Source of the DNA: Pseudomonadota bacterium
Lineage (GTDB): Bacteria; Pseudomonadota; Alphaproteobacteria; Azospirillales; Azospirillaceae
DNA: 9,209 nucleotides
Assembly (NCBI GenBank): GCA_023416195.1
Contig: JAEZID010000349.1
Location: 1 to 9,209, forward strand
Direction of reading: 5' to 3'
Of this stretch, positions 1-6,900 are shown piece by piece. Position 1 is the stretch's first letter; the number at the start of each line of letters is the position of its first letter. Both the position numbers and the translations under genes were made by a program. The notes under the pieces are model-generated. The model had not been told where the DNA came from. It was given only the letters and a program-made list of their open reading frames with translations, and ran no database searches.

Positions 1-227
1 AGAACGTCATCATCATCCTGATGTCGATCGAGATGATGCTGCTGGCCGTCAACCTGAACCTCGTGTCGTTCTCGGTCTTCCTGAACGATCTGGTCGGGCA
101 GGTCTTCTCCATGATCATCCTGACCGTGGCGGCCGCCGAGGCGGCCATCGGCCTCGCCATCCTGGTGGTCTACTTCCGCAACCGCGGCTCGATCCGAGTC
201 GAAGACATCAACATGATGAGGGGCTAA
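1..227 (+). CDS. nuoK: NADH-quinone oxidoreductase subunit K, 5' truncated
   Basis: This is the C-terminal 74 residues of NuoK, a small three-helix subunit of the complex I membrane arm that helps carry protons between the quinone site and the antiporter-like subunits. The gene enters from the left edge, with the reading frame starting at base 3. The family is about 100 residues, so some 26-28 N-terminal residues lie outside; the internal ATG at 21 is not the true start. Two buried glutamates needed for proton transfer in E. coli (Glu36 and Glu72) are present with the correct spacing of 36 residues, in SIEMMLLAVN and AAAEAAIGLAIL. The ending VEDINMMRG is typical of alphaproteobacterial NuoK. 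The stop at 225-227 lies 9 nt before nuoL, consistent with one operon transcript. Identification is secure. Confidence 0.96.
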   Translation, partial: NVIIILMSIEMMLLAVNLNLVSFSVFLNDLVGQVFSMIILTVAAAEAAIGLAILVVYFRNRGSIRVEDINMMRG

Positions 228-236
228 GGCGGCGCC

Positions 237-2318
237 ATGGAAGTCCTTGTCGTATTCCTCCCGCTTCTGGCGTTCCTCGTCGCCGGATCGATCGCCCTGT
301 TCGGCGGTCCGAAGGCCGAGCCGGTCGCGGCCGGCCACGGCCACGATCATGATCACGGGCATGGGCACGGTCACGGCGACCACGCCCATGTGTCCCATGA
401 CGAGCATCACGACGACGCCCACGACGATCATCACGTCGTTGCCGGCCCGCCGACCGCGGGCGACCGCGCGGCGCAGTTCGTCACGGCCGGCGCGGTCCTG
501 ATCTCCGCCGTCCTGTCCTGGTTCCTGTTCTTCGACGTCGCCGTCGGCGGAAACGTCCGCACCGTCGAGCTGATGACCTGGATCCGCAGCGGCGGGCTGG
601 ACGTGTCGTGGGCGCTGCGCGTCGACCAGCTGACCGCCGTCATGCTGGTGGTCGTGAACACCGTGTCCGCCATGGTGCACGTCTACTCCATCGGCTACAT
701 GGCCGAGGATCCGCAGAAGCCGCGCTTCATGGGCTATCTGTCGCTGTTCACCTTCGCCATGCTGATGCTGGTGACGGCCGACAACCTCGTGCAGCTGTTC
801 TTCGGCTGGGAAGGCGTGGGGCTCGCGTCCTACCTGCTCATCAACTTCTGGTACGAGAAGCCCTCCGCCAACAACGCCGCGATCAAGGCCTTCCTGGTCA
901 ACCGCGTCGGCGACTTCGGTTTCGTGCTCGGCATCTTTGCGATCTTCGTCCTGACCGGCTCGGTGCAGTTCGACGCGATCTTCGCCAAGGCGCCGGAGCT
1001 GGTCGGCCAAAAGCTCCATTTCCTCAGCTGGAACATGGACGCGCTGACCATCGCCTGCCTGCTGCTGTTCATCGGCGCGATGGGCAAGTCGGCGCAGCTT
1101 GGCCTGCACACCTGGCTGCCGGACGCCATGGAAGGCCCGACCCCGGTGTCGGCGCTCATCCACGCGGCCACCATGGTGACCGCCGGCGTCTTCATGGTCT
1201 GCCGCCTGTCCCCGGTGTTCGAGTACGCGCCGTCGGCCCTGGAGGTCGTGGCCGTGGTCGGCGCCCTGACGGCCTTCGTCGCGGCAACCATCGGATTCAC
1301 CCAGTTCGACATCAAGCGCGTCATCGCCTATTCGACCATGAGCCAGCTCGGCTACATGTTCTTCGCGGCGGGCGTCTCGGCCTACGGCGCGGCGATGTTC
1401 CACCTGTTCACGCACGCCTTCTTCAAGGCTCTGCTGTTCTTGGGCGCCGGCTCGGTCATTCACGCGCTGCACCACGAGCAGGACATGCGCAACATGGGCG
1501 GCGTCTGGAAGAAGATTCCTTTCACCTACGCGGTGATGTGGATCGGCAACCTGGCGCTCGCCGGCCTGCCGTTCTTCGCCGGCTACTACTCCAAGGACAT
1601 GATCCTGGAGGCGGCCTACGCCTCGGCCAGCCCGGTCGGCAAGTTCGCCTTTGCGCTGGGCATCGCGGCCGCACTTCTGACCGCCTTCTATTCCTGGCGT
1701 CTGCTGTTCATGACCTTCCATGGCAAGCCGCGCATGGAGAAGTCGGTGTTCGACCACGCCCATGAGTCGCCGATCGTCATGCTGATCCCGCTGGCGGTGC
1801 TGGCACTGGGTGCCCTGTTCGCCGGTGTCGGTTTCCACAACTGGTTCATCGGCCACGACATGGCGCACTTCTGGGGCAAGACCATCCTGGTGCTGCAGGA
1901 GAACAACAGCATCGAGGCGGCGCACCATCACACGCCGGCCTGGGTCAAGCTGGCTCCGCTGGTTGTCGGCCTGATCGGTATCGCGCTCGCCTACATCGCC
2001 TACATGGCGATGCCGGGCCTGCCGGCCAAGGCGGCGGCGACCTTCCGTGGTGTGCACCAGTTCCTCTACAACAAGTGGTATTTCGACGAGCTGTACGACT
2101 TCCTCTTCGTGCGCAGCGCCAAGTATCTGGGCTATGGCCTGTGGAAGTCCGGTGACGGCGCCGTGATCGACGGCGTCGGTCCGGACGGCCTCGCCGCCGC
2201 CACCCGCGACGTCGCGGCGCGGGCGAGCCGTCTGCAGTCGGGTTACGTCTACCACTACGCCTTCGCCATGGTGATCGGGGTCGTCCTGCTCGTCGCCTGG
2301 CTGTCGATGTTCGGTTGA
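237..2318 (+). CDS. nuoL: NADH-quinone oxidoreductase subunit L with histidine-rich insertion
   Basis: NuoL is the distal antiporter-like subunit of complex I, a multi-helix membrane protein with its own proton channel and a long lateral C-terminal helix lying along the arm. The 693-residue product is about 80 longer than E. coli NuoL (613). Channel residues are all present: Glu192 in GWEGVGLASY (E. coli Glu144), Lys284 in GKSAQLGLHTWLPDAM (Lys229), His309 in IHAATMV (His254), His389, His393 and Lys397 in FHLFTHAFFKALL (His334, His338, Lys342), and Lys453 in YYSKDM (Lys399). The region from about residue 605 (YNKWYFDELYDF) to the end matches the amphipathic lateral helix and final transmembrane segment. 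The extra length is largely a His-rich loop at residues 34-66, between the first two hydrophobic segments (about 3-22 and 80-100). A second small cluster, HHH at 563-565, is ordinary for this group as I recall it. The ATG at 237 lies 9 nt after nuoK with only a weak purine-rich site upstream. Confidence 0.98.
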   Translation: MEVLVVFLPLLAFLVAGSIALFGGPKAEPVAAGHGHDHDHGHGHGHGDHAHVSHDEHHDDAHDDHHVVAGPPTAGDRAAQFVTAGAVLISAVLSWFLFFDVAVGGNVRTVELMTWIRSGGLDVSWALRVDQLTAVMLVVVNTVSAMVHVYSIGYMAEDPQKPRFMGYLSLFTFAMLMLVTADNLVQLFFGWEGVGLASYLLINFWYEKPSANNAAIKAFLVNRVGDFGFVLGIFAIFVLTGSVQFDAIFAKAPELVGQKLHFLSWNMDALTIACLLLFIGAMGKSAQLGLHTWLPDAMEGPTPVSALIHAATMVTAGVFMVCRLSPVFEYAPSALEVVAVVGALTAFVAATIGFTQFDIKRVIAYSTMSQLGYMFFAAGVSAYGAAMFHLFTHAFFKALLFLGAGSVIHALHHEQDMRNMGGVWKKIPFTYAVMWIGNLALAGLPFFAGYYSKDMILEAAYASASPVGKFAFALGIAAALLTAFYSWRLLFMTFHGKPRMEKSVFDHAHESPIVMLIPLAVLALGALFAGVGFHNWFIGHDMAHFWGKTILVLQENNSIEAAHHHTPAWVKLAPLVVGLIGIALAYIAYMAMPGLPAKAAATFRGVHQFLYNKWYFDELYDFLFVRSAKYLGYGLWKSGDGAVIDGVGPDGLAAATRDVAARASRLQSGYVYHYAFAMVIGVVLLVAWLSMFG
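336..434 (+). other. Histidine-rich loop within NuoL
   Basis: This segment encodes residues 34-66 of NuoL and holds 15 histidines in 33 residues, interspersed with Gly, Asp and a few Ala. The first half alternates His with Gly or Asp; the second half has HH pairs among acidic residues (DEHHDD, DDHH). It sits between the first hydrophobic segment and the second, so it is an extramembrane loop; which side of the membrane it faces was not determined. Histidine codons are mixed (nine CAC, six CAT), as are the Gly and Asp codons, which argues against a very recent pure trinucleotide expansion. His-rich loops of this type often bind Zn, Ni, Co or Cu; a metal role here is inference only. The rest of the subunit has intact channel residues, so the loop looks like a tolerated addition rather than decay. 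Confidence 0.85.
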
Positions 2319-2342
2319 GCGGTTTGAAGGGGAACAAGAACA

Positions 2343-3872
2343 ATGGCTAGCTGGCCGCTCCTGTCGTTCACGACCTTCCTGCCGCTTGCCGGTGTGGCGT
2401 TGATCCTGCTGTTTTGCAGGGGCAACTCCCCGGATGTGGTTCGGAACGTCCGTTACGTCGCGCTTTGGACGACGCTGATCACCTTCGTCCTGTCGCTGTT
2501 CATCTGGTTCAACTTCGACCCGCGCAACCCCGGCTACCAGCTGGTGGAGAAGGCGGCGTGGATCCCCGAATTCGGGATCTCCTACCACATGGGCGTGGAC
2601 GGCATTTCGATGCTGTTCGTGATCCTGTCCACCTTCCTGATGCCGCTGTGCATCCTCTCCTCGTGGGAGGCGGTGCAGACGCGCGTGAAGGAGTACATGA
2701 TCGCCTTCCTCGTGCTGGAAACCCTCATGGTGGGGATGTTCTGCGCGCTGGATTTCGTCCTCTTCTATATGTTCTTCGAGGGCGTCCTGATCCCGATGTT
2801 CCTGATCATCGGTGTCTGGGGCGGCGCGCGCCGCGTCTATGCGGCGTTCAAGTTCTTCCTCTACACGCTGCTCGGCTCGGTGCTGATGCTGCTGGCCATC
2901 CTGGCCATGTACTTCGTCGCCGGCACGACCGACATCCCGACCATCACCGCCACGCATTTCCCGCGGTCCATGCAGCTGTGGCTGTGGCTGGCCTTCTTCG
3001 CCTCCTTTGCGGTGAAGGTTCCGATGTGGCCGGTGCACACCTGGCTGCCGGACGCCCACGTCGAGGCGCCGACCGCCGGGTCGGTGATCCTGGCCGGCGT
3101 GCTGCTGAAGATGGGCGGCTACGGCTTCCTGCGCTTCAACATCCCGATGCTGCCGGAAGCGACCGAGTATTTCGCGCCGCTGATCTACACGCTGTCCATC
3201 GTCGCGGTGATCTACACCTCGCTGGTCGCGCTGGCGCAGGAGGACATGAAGAAGCTGATCGCCTACTCCTCCGTGGCGCACATGGGCTTCGTCACCATCG
3301 GCATGTTCGCGCTGAACCAGCAGGGCATCGAAGGGTCGATCTTCACGATGCTGTCGCACGGCATCGTGTCGGGCGCGCTGTTCCTGTGCGTCGGCGTGGT
3401 CTATGACCGGCTGCACACCCGCGAGATCGTGCGCTACGGCGGTCTCGTGAAGAACATGCCGAAATACGCGGTGATCTTCCTGTTCATGACCATGGCCTCG
3501 GTCGGCCTGCCGGGCACCTCCGGCTTCGTCGGCGAGTTCCTGGTTCTGCTGGGCGCCTTCCGCGACAACACCTGGGTCGCCTTCCTGGCCGCCACCGGCA
3601 TGGTGCTGGGCGCCGCCTACGCGCTGTGGCTGTTCCGCCGCGTCGTGTACGGCAAGATCACCAAGTCGGACGTCCGTTCGATGCTCGACCTCAGCCCGCG
3701 CGAGGTGGCGATCTTCCTGCCGCTGGTCGCCGTGGTGCTGTGGATGGGCGTCTATCCGTCGAGCTTCCTGAACGTCACCTCGGCGTCGGTCGGGCAGCTG
3801 ATCCAGACTTACCAGACGAAGCTGGCCGCCGCGCAAGGCGGCGAGGGCGGCGTCTCCGTCGCCGCGCGCTGA
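2343..3872 (+). CDS. nuoM: NADH-quinone oxidoreductase subunit M
   Basis: NuoM is the middle antiporter-like subunit of the complex I membrane arm, with about 14 transmembrane helices and one proton channel. The 509-residue product equals the E. coli length. Key residues are present: Glu146 in FFEGVLIPM (E. coli Glu144), Lys225 in AVKVPMWPVHTWLPDAH (Lys234), Lys256 in LLKMGGYG (Lys265), His339 in LSHGIVSGALF (His348), and Glu398 in GFVGEFLVLLG, the C-terminal channel glutamate (Glu407). The ATG at 2343 has a good ribosome binding site, AAGGGGA at 2327-2333, 9 nt upstream, and follows nuoL by 24 nt. The stop lies 11 nt before nuoN. The C-terminal tail, rich in Ala, Gly and Val after about residue 490, is soluble and poorly conserved. 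Nothing is missing or broken. Confidence 0.98.
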   Translation: MASWPLLSFTTFLPLAGVALILLFCRGNSPDVVRNVRYVALWTTLITFVLSLFIWFNFDPRNPGYQLVEKAAWIPEFGISYHMGVDGISMLFVILSTFLMPLCILSSWEAVQTRVKEYMIAFLVLETLMVGMFCALDFVLFYMFFEGVLIPMFLIIGVWGGARRVYAAFKFFLYTLLGSVLMLLAILAMYFVAGTTDIPTITATHFPRSMQLWLWLAFFASFAVKVPMWPVHTWLPDAHVEAPTAGSVILAGVLLKMGGYGFLRFNIPMLPEATEYFAPLIYTLSIVAVIYTSLVALAQEDMKKLIAYSSVAHMGFVTIGMFALNQQGIEGSIFTMLSHGIVSGALFLCVGVVYDRLHTREIVRYGGLVKNMPKYAVIFLFMTMASVGLPGTSGFVGEFLVLLGAFRDNTWVAFLAATGMVLGAAYALWLFRRVVYGKITKSDVRSMLDLSPREVAIFLPLVAVVLWMGVYPSSFLNVTSASVGQLIQTYQTKLAAAQGGEGGVSVAAR

Positions 3873-3875
3873 GGG
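3871..3875 (+). promoter_or_regulatory. Shine-Dalgarno site that fixes the nuoN start
   Basis: GAGGG overlaps the TGA stop of nuoM and lies 8 nt before the ATG at 3884. The nuoN frame stays open upstream to an ATG at 3626, deep inside nuoM, but only the 3884 start has this site and gives a protein of normal NuoN length and N-terminus. The overlap with the nuoM stop suggests translational coupling. Confidence 0.75.
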
Positions 3876-3883
3876 TTTCCGAC

Positions 3884-5332
3884 ATGACCGCTGTGTTTCC
3901 CGACATCTGGCCGGCCCTGCCGGAGATCTTCCTCGCCTGCGCCGGCATGGCCCTGCTCATGATCGGCGTGTTCCGGGGCGACGGCTTCACGCGCACCATC
4001 GGCTACATGACGATGGTCGCGCTGCTGCTCGCCGCCATTCTGACCATGGGCTACGGCTCCGGCCGCGTGGTGACCTTCAACGGGCTGTTCGTGATGGACA
4101 GCTTCGGCGTCTTCATGAAGGTGCTGATCCTGGTCGCCGCCGCCCTGTCCGTCCTGATGACGCTCGGGTTCAATGAGCGTGAGAAGATGGCCCGGTTCGA
4201 GTTCCCGGTGCTGATGCTGTTCGCCACGCTCGGCATGCTGATGATGGTGTCGGCCAACGACCTCATCTCCCTGTATGTCGGCCTGGAGACGCAGAGCCTC
4301 GCGCTCTACGTCGTTGCCGCCTTCCGCCGTGACAACGCCAAGTCGTCGGAAGCGGGCCTGAAGTACTTCGTGCTGGGCTCGCTGTCGTCGGGCATGCTGC
4401 TGTACGGCGCCTCGCTGGTGTACGGCTTCGCCGGCACGACCTCCTTCGACAAGATCGCGGCGCTGTTCGCCGGCGGCGCGCATCCGTCGGCGGGTCTGAT
4501 CATCGGCCTGGTCTTCGTGGCCGCCGGTCTGGCCTTCAAGATTTCGGCCGTGCCGTTCCACATGTGGACGCCGGACGTCTACGAGGGCGCGCCGACCCCG
4601 GTCACCGCCTTCTTCGCCGCCGCCCCGAAGGTCGCCGCCATCGCGCTGTTCACCCGCCTGCTGATCGAGCCGTTCGGTCATCTGGTGCACCAGTGGCAGC
4701 AGATCATCATCGTCACCTCGATCCTGTCGATGGCGCTCGGCTCCTTTGCGGCGATCACGCAGACCAACATCAAGCGCCTGATGGCCTACAGCTCCATCGG
4801 CCACGTCGGTTACGCGCTGGTCGGTCTCGCGGCCGGCACCCAGGAAGGCGTGCGCGGCGTGCTGATCTACATGGCGGTCTACGTCGTCATGAACATCGGC
4901 ACCTTCGCGGTCATCCTGTGCATGAAGCAGCAGGGCCGCATGCTGGAGGACATCAAGGATCTCGCCGGCCTGTCGCGCACCAACCCGATGCTGGCCGGCG
5001 CCATGGCCGTGTTCATGTTCTCCATGGCGGGCATCCCGCCGATGGCCGGCTTCTTCAGCAAGCTGTACGTGTTCCTCGCCGCCATCGAGGCGCAGCTGTA
5101 CACGCTGGCCGTCATCGGCGTGCTGACCAGCGTGGTGGGCGCCTACTACTACCTGCGCATCATCAAGATCATGTACTTCGATGAGCCGGTGGAGGCGTTC
5201 GACAAGATCAACGACGACGGGATGACCGGCATCCTGGTCGCCACCGGCCTGTTTACCCTGCTGTTCTTCGTGGTTCCGGCGCCCGTCCTGAACTCCGCGG
5301 CGGCGGCGGCGGCGTCCCTGTTCGCCGGATGA
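3884..5332 (+). CDS. nuoN: NADH-quinone oxidoreductase subunit N
   Basis: NuoN is the antiporter-like subunit nearest NuoK in the complex I membrane arm and carries a proton channel. The product is 482 residues (E. coli 485). Channel residues: Glu135 in YVGLETQSLALY (E. coli Glu133), Lys160 in GLKYFVLGSLSSG (Lys158), Lys219 and His226 in FKISAVPFHMWTPDVYEGAPTP (Lys217, His224), Lys249 in AAPKVAA (Lys247), and Lys393 in GFFSKLYVF (corresponding to Lys395). The start at 3884 was chosen over the longer open frame beginning at 3626 because it has an adjacent ribosome binding site, follows the nuoM stop by 11 nt and gives the family's usual N-terminus (DIWPALPEIFLA). The last codons include a run of six alanines. 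The TGA overlaps the birA ATG as ATGA, so birA is probably translated by coupling. Confidence 0.97.
   Translation: MTAVFPDIWPALPEIFLACAGMALLMIGVFRGDGFTRTIGYMTMVALLLAAILTMGYGSGRVVTFNGLFVMDSFGVFMKVLILVAAALSVLMTLGFNEREKMARFEFPVLMLFATLGMLMMVSANDLISLYVGLETQSLALYVVAAFRRDNAKSSEAGLKYFVLGSLSSGMLLYGASLVYGFAGTTSFDKIAALFAGGAHPSAGLIIGLVFVAAGLAFKISAVPFHMWTPDVYEGAPTPVTAFFAAAPKVAAIALFTRLLIEPFGHLVHQWQQIIIVTSILSMALGSFAAITQTNIKRLMAYSSIGHVGYALVGLAAGTQEGVRGVLIYMAVYVVMNIGTFAVILCMKQQGRMLEDIKDLAGLSRTNPMLAGAMAVFMFSMAGIPPMAGFFSKLYVFLAAIEAQLYTLAVIGVLTSVVGAYYYLRIIKIMYFDEPVEAFDKINDDGMTGILVATGLFTLLFFVVPAPVLNSAAAAAASLFAG
5297..5314 (+). repeat. (GCG)6 trinucleotide run near the nuoN 3' end
   Basis: Six identical GCG codons in a row encode the six-alanine stretch close to the NuoN C-terminus, 15 nt before the stop. 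Other alanine runs in the window mix synonymous codons, so a uniform run suggests replication slippage. Changes by whole units would only alter the poly-alanine length. Confidence 0.8.
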
Positions 5333-6123
5333 CGTACGGTGGGACTCCGGAGGGGGCGCGGCTGCGCCTGCCTCCGGGCTTCCGGGTCGAGGCCTTCGCC
5401 TCCGTCGGCAGCACGAACGACGAGGCGAAGGCTTTGGCGCGTTCTGGGGCCGCCGAAGGCACCATCGTCTGGGCCAAGCGCCAGGAAGCGGGCAGGGGAC
5501 GGCGCGGGCGCGCCTGGACTTCGCCGGAAGGGAATCTTTACACCTCCACCGTCCTGCGCCCCGCCCGATCGCCGGCCGAGGCGGCGCAAATCTCGTTCGT
5601 CGCGGCCCTCGCCATCGCCGAGACGGCGGCGGCGGTCCTGCCGGAGACGGCTGATATCCGCTGCAAATGGCCGAACGACGTGCTGGTGAACGGGCGCAAG
5701 CTGTCCGGGATCCTGCTGGAATCGGAGGCGGCCCCCGGTGGTGGATTGGCCTGGCTCGTGCTGGGCGTGGGCATCAATCTGCGGCATTTCCCCGAAGGCA
5801 CGGAGTTCGCGGCCACCGCGCTGGTCGCGGAGGGCGCCCCGGCGATGCAACCCGCCGGCCTGCTGGAAATCTACGCCGAGCAACTGGCACTGTGGTACGC
5901 GCGTTGGCTGGAACACGGCTTCGCGCCGGTCCGCTCGGCCTGGATGGCCCGGGCGAAGGGCATCGGCGAACCGGTGGTGGTTCGGCTGTCCGACCGTACG
6001 CTGACCGGCATCTTCGCCGATCTGGACAGCGACGGGGTTCTGTTGCTTGATCGGGATGACGGCGCCGGGCGGCAGCGCATCGCCGCCGGAGACGTGTTCT
6101 TCCCTCCCGCTGTGGAGACCTGA
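5329..6123 (+). CDS. birA: Biotin--[acetyl-CoA-carboxylase] ligase, catalytic-only form
   Basis: This enzyme activates biotin with ATP to biotinyl-5'-AMP and attaches it to the lysine of biotin carboxyl carrier domains of acetyl-CoA and propionyl-CoA carboxylases. The 264-residue protein has the class II-like catalytic fold: STN at 28-30, the biotinyl-AMP binding loop GRGRRGRAW at 55-63, KWPND at 113-117, GRKLSGILLE at 122-131 with Lys124 matching the catalytic lysine of E. coli BirA (Lys183), and GVGIN at 146-150. A small C-terminal domain follows (about 213-262). It lacks the N-terminal helix-turn-helix of E. coli BirA (321 residues), so it should be a ligase without biotin-operon repressor function (group I). 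Its ATG overlaps the nuoN stop by 4 nt and no clear Shine-Dalgarno site precedes it, so expression probably depends on translation from nuoN. Confidence 0.95.
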   Translation: MTYGGTPEGARLRLPPGFRVEAFASVGSTNDEAKALARSGAAEGTIVWAKRQEAGRGRRGRAWTSPEGNLYTSTVLRPARSPAEAAQISFVAALAIAETAAAVLPETADIRCKWPNDVLVNGRKLSGILLESEAAPGGGLAWLVLGVGINLRHFPEGTEFAATALVAEGAPAMQPAGLLEIYAEQLALWYARWLEHGFAPVRSAWMARAKGIGEPVVVRLSDRTLTGIFADLDSDGVLLLDRDDGAGRQRIAAGDVFFPPAVET

Positions 6124-6126
6124 CCC

Positions 6127-6900
6127 ATGCTGCTCGCCATCGACGCCGGCAACACCAACGTGGTGTTCGCGATCTATGAGGGCGACGACCAGCGCGGCAT
6201 CTGGCGGACCGCGACCGACCAGAAGCGCACCGCCGACGAATACATGGTGTGGCTGACGCATTTGATGGCCCTGAAGGGCCTGCACCCTGCCGACATCGAA
6301 AGCACCATCATCGCCAGCGTCGTGCCCGGCGTGACCTTCAATCTGAAGCGCCTGTGCAAGGACCATTTCGGCTGCGAACCGCTGGTCGTCGGGGCGCCGA
6401 ACGTGGACCTCGGCACCAGGGCGCTGGTCGACAAGCCGGAGGAGGTCGGGGCCGACCGCCTCGTCAACACGGTGGCGGCGGCGGCGACCTACAAGACGCC
6501 GTTGATCGTCATCGACTTCGGCACCGCGACGACCTTCGACGTGGTGGACAAGGATGGGAATTACCGTGGCGGCGTCATCGCGCCGGGGCTGAACCTGTCA
6601 CTGGAGGCCCTGCAGATGGCGGCCTCCAAGCTTCCGCGCGTAGAGATCCAGCAGCCCGGCCACATCATCGGCAAGAACACCATCGAGTGCATGCAGTCCG
6701 GCATCTTCTGGGGCTATGTCGGCCTCATCGAGGGGCTGGTCTCGCGCATCCAGGCGGAGTACGGAGAGCCGATGACCGTCGTCGCGACCGGCGGGCTGGG
6801 TGTGCTTTTCGCCAAGGCTACCCATGTAATCGAACACACCGACGGCGAGCTGACGCTTCGCGGTCTCCTCCTGATCCACAAGCGCAACACGGCCCAATGA
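6127..6900 (+). CDS. coaX: Type III pantothenate kinase
   Basis: CoaX phosphorylates pantothenate with ATP, the first step of coenzyme A synthesis. It belongs to the ASKHA fold and is unrelated to E. coli CoaA; the family is generally not feedback-inhibited by CoA and needs a monovalent cation. The 257-residue product is full length. Motifs in order: the phosphate-binding loop DAGNTN at 6-11, a linker ending VVPGV (65-69), GADRLVN at 108-114 with the likely catalytic Asp110, DFGTATTFD at 130-138, GGVIAPGL at 148-155, GKNT at 182-185 followed by ECMQSGIFWGYVGLIEG, and ATGGLG at 220-225. It starts 3 nt after the birA stop with GTGGAGA (6112-6118) as a plausible ribosome binding site inside the birA end. 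Its stop overlaps the rnj start as ATGA. Confidence 0.96.
   Translation: MLLAIDAGNTNVVFAIYEGDDQRGIWRTATDQKRTADEYMVWLTHLMALKGLHPADIESTIIASVVPGVTFNLKRLCKDHFGCEPLVVGAPNVDLGTRALVDKPEEVGADRLVNTVAAAATYKTPLIVIDFGTATTFDVVDKDGNYRGGVIAPGLNLSLEALQMAASKLPRVEIQQPGHIIGKNTIECMQSGIFWGYVGLIEGLVSRIQAEYGEPMTVVATGGLGVLFAKATHVIEHTDGELTLRGLLLIHKRNTAQ

Noticed and set aside
608..1765. Plus-strand open frame (385 codons) in another frame inside nuoL
   Set aside because: It is an Arg/Ala/Gly/His-rich out-of-frame reading of nuoL, which itself has every expected motif.
3626..3883. Upstream extension of the nuoN open frame to an ATG inside nuoM
   Set aside because: The added residues are an Arg-rich out-of-frame reading of nuoM; the ATG at 3884 has an adjacent GAGGG and gives standard NuoN length.
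3809..4804. Minus-strand open frame (331 codons) opposite nuoN
   Set aside because: Its composition is dominated by His, Gln, Arg, Asp and Glu, as expected from the complement of a membrane-protein gene; no domain or ribosome binding site was seen.
5149..6366. Minus-strand open frame (405 codons) opposite birA and its flanks
   Set aside because: It is a shadow of birA, coaX and nuoN codon bias; the product is Arg/Gly/His-rich without motifs.
6249..6896. Upstream extension of the rnj open frame through coaX
   Set aside because: The extra 216 residues are an Arg/His-rich shadow of coaX; the ATG at 6897 overlapping the coaX stop gives a normal RNase J.
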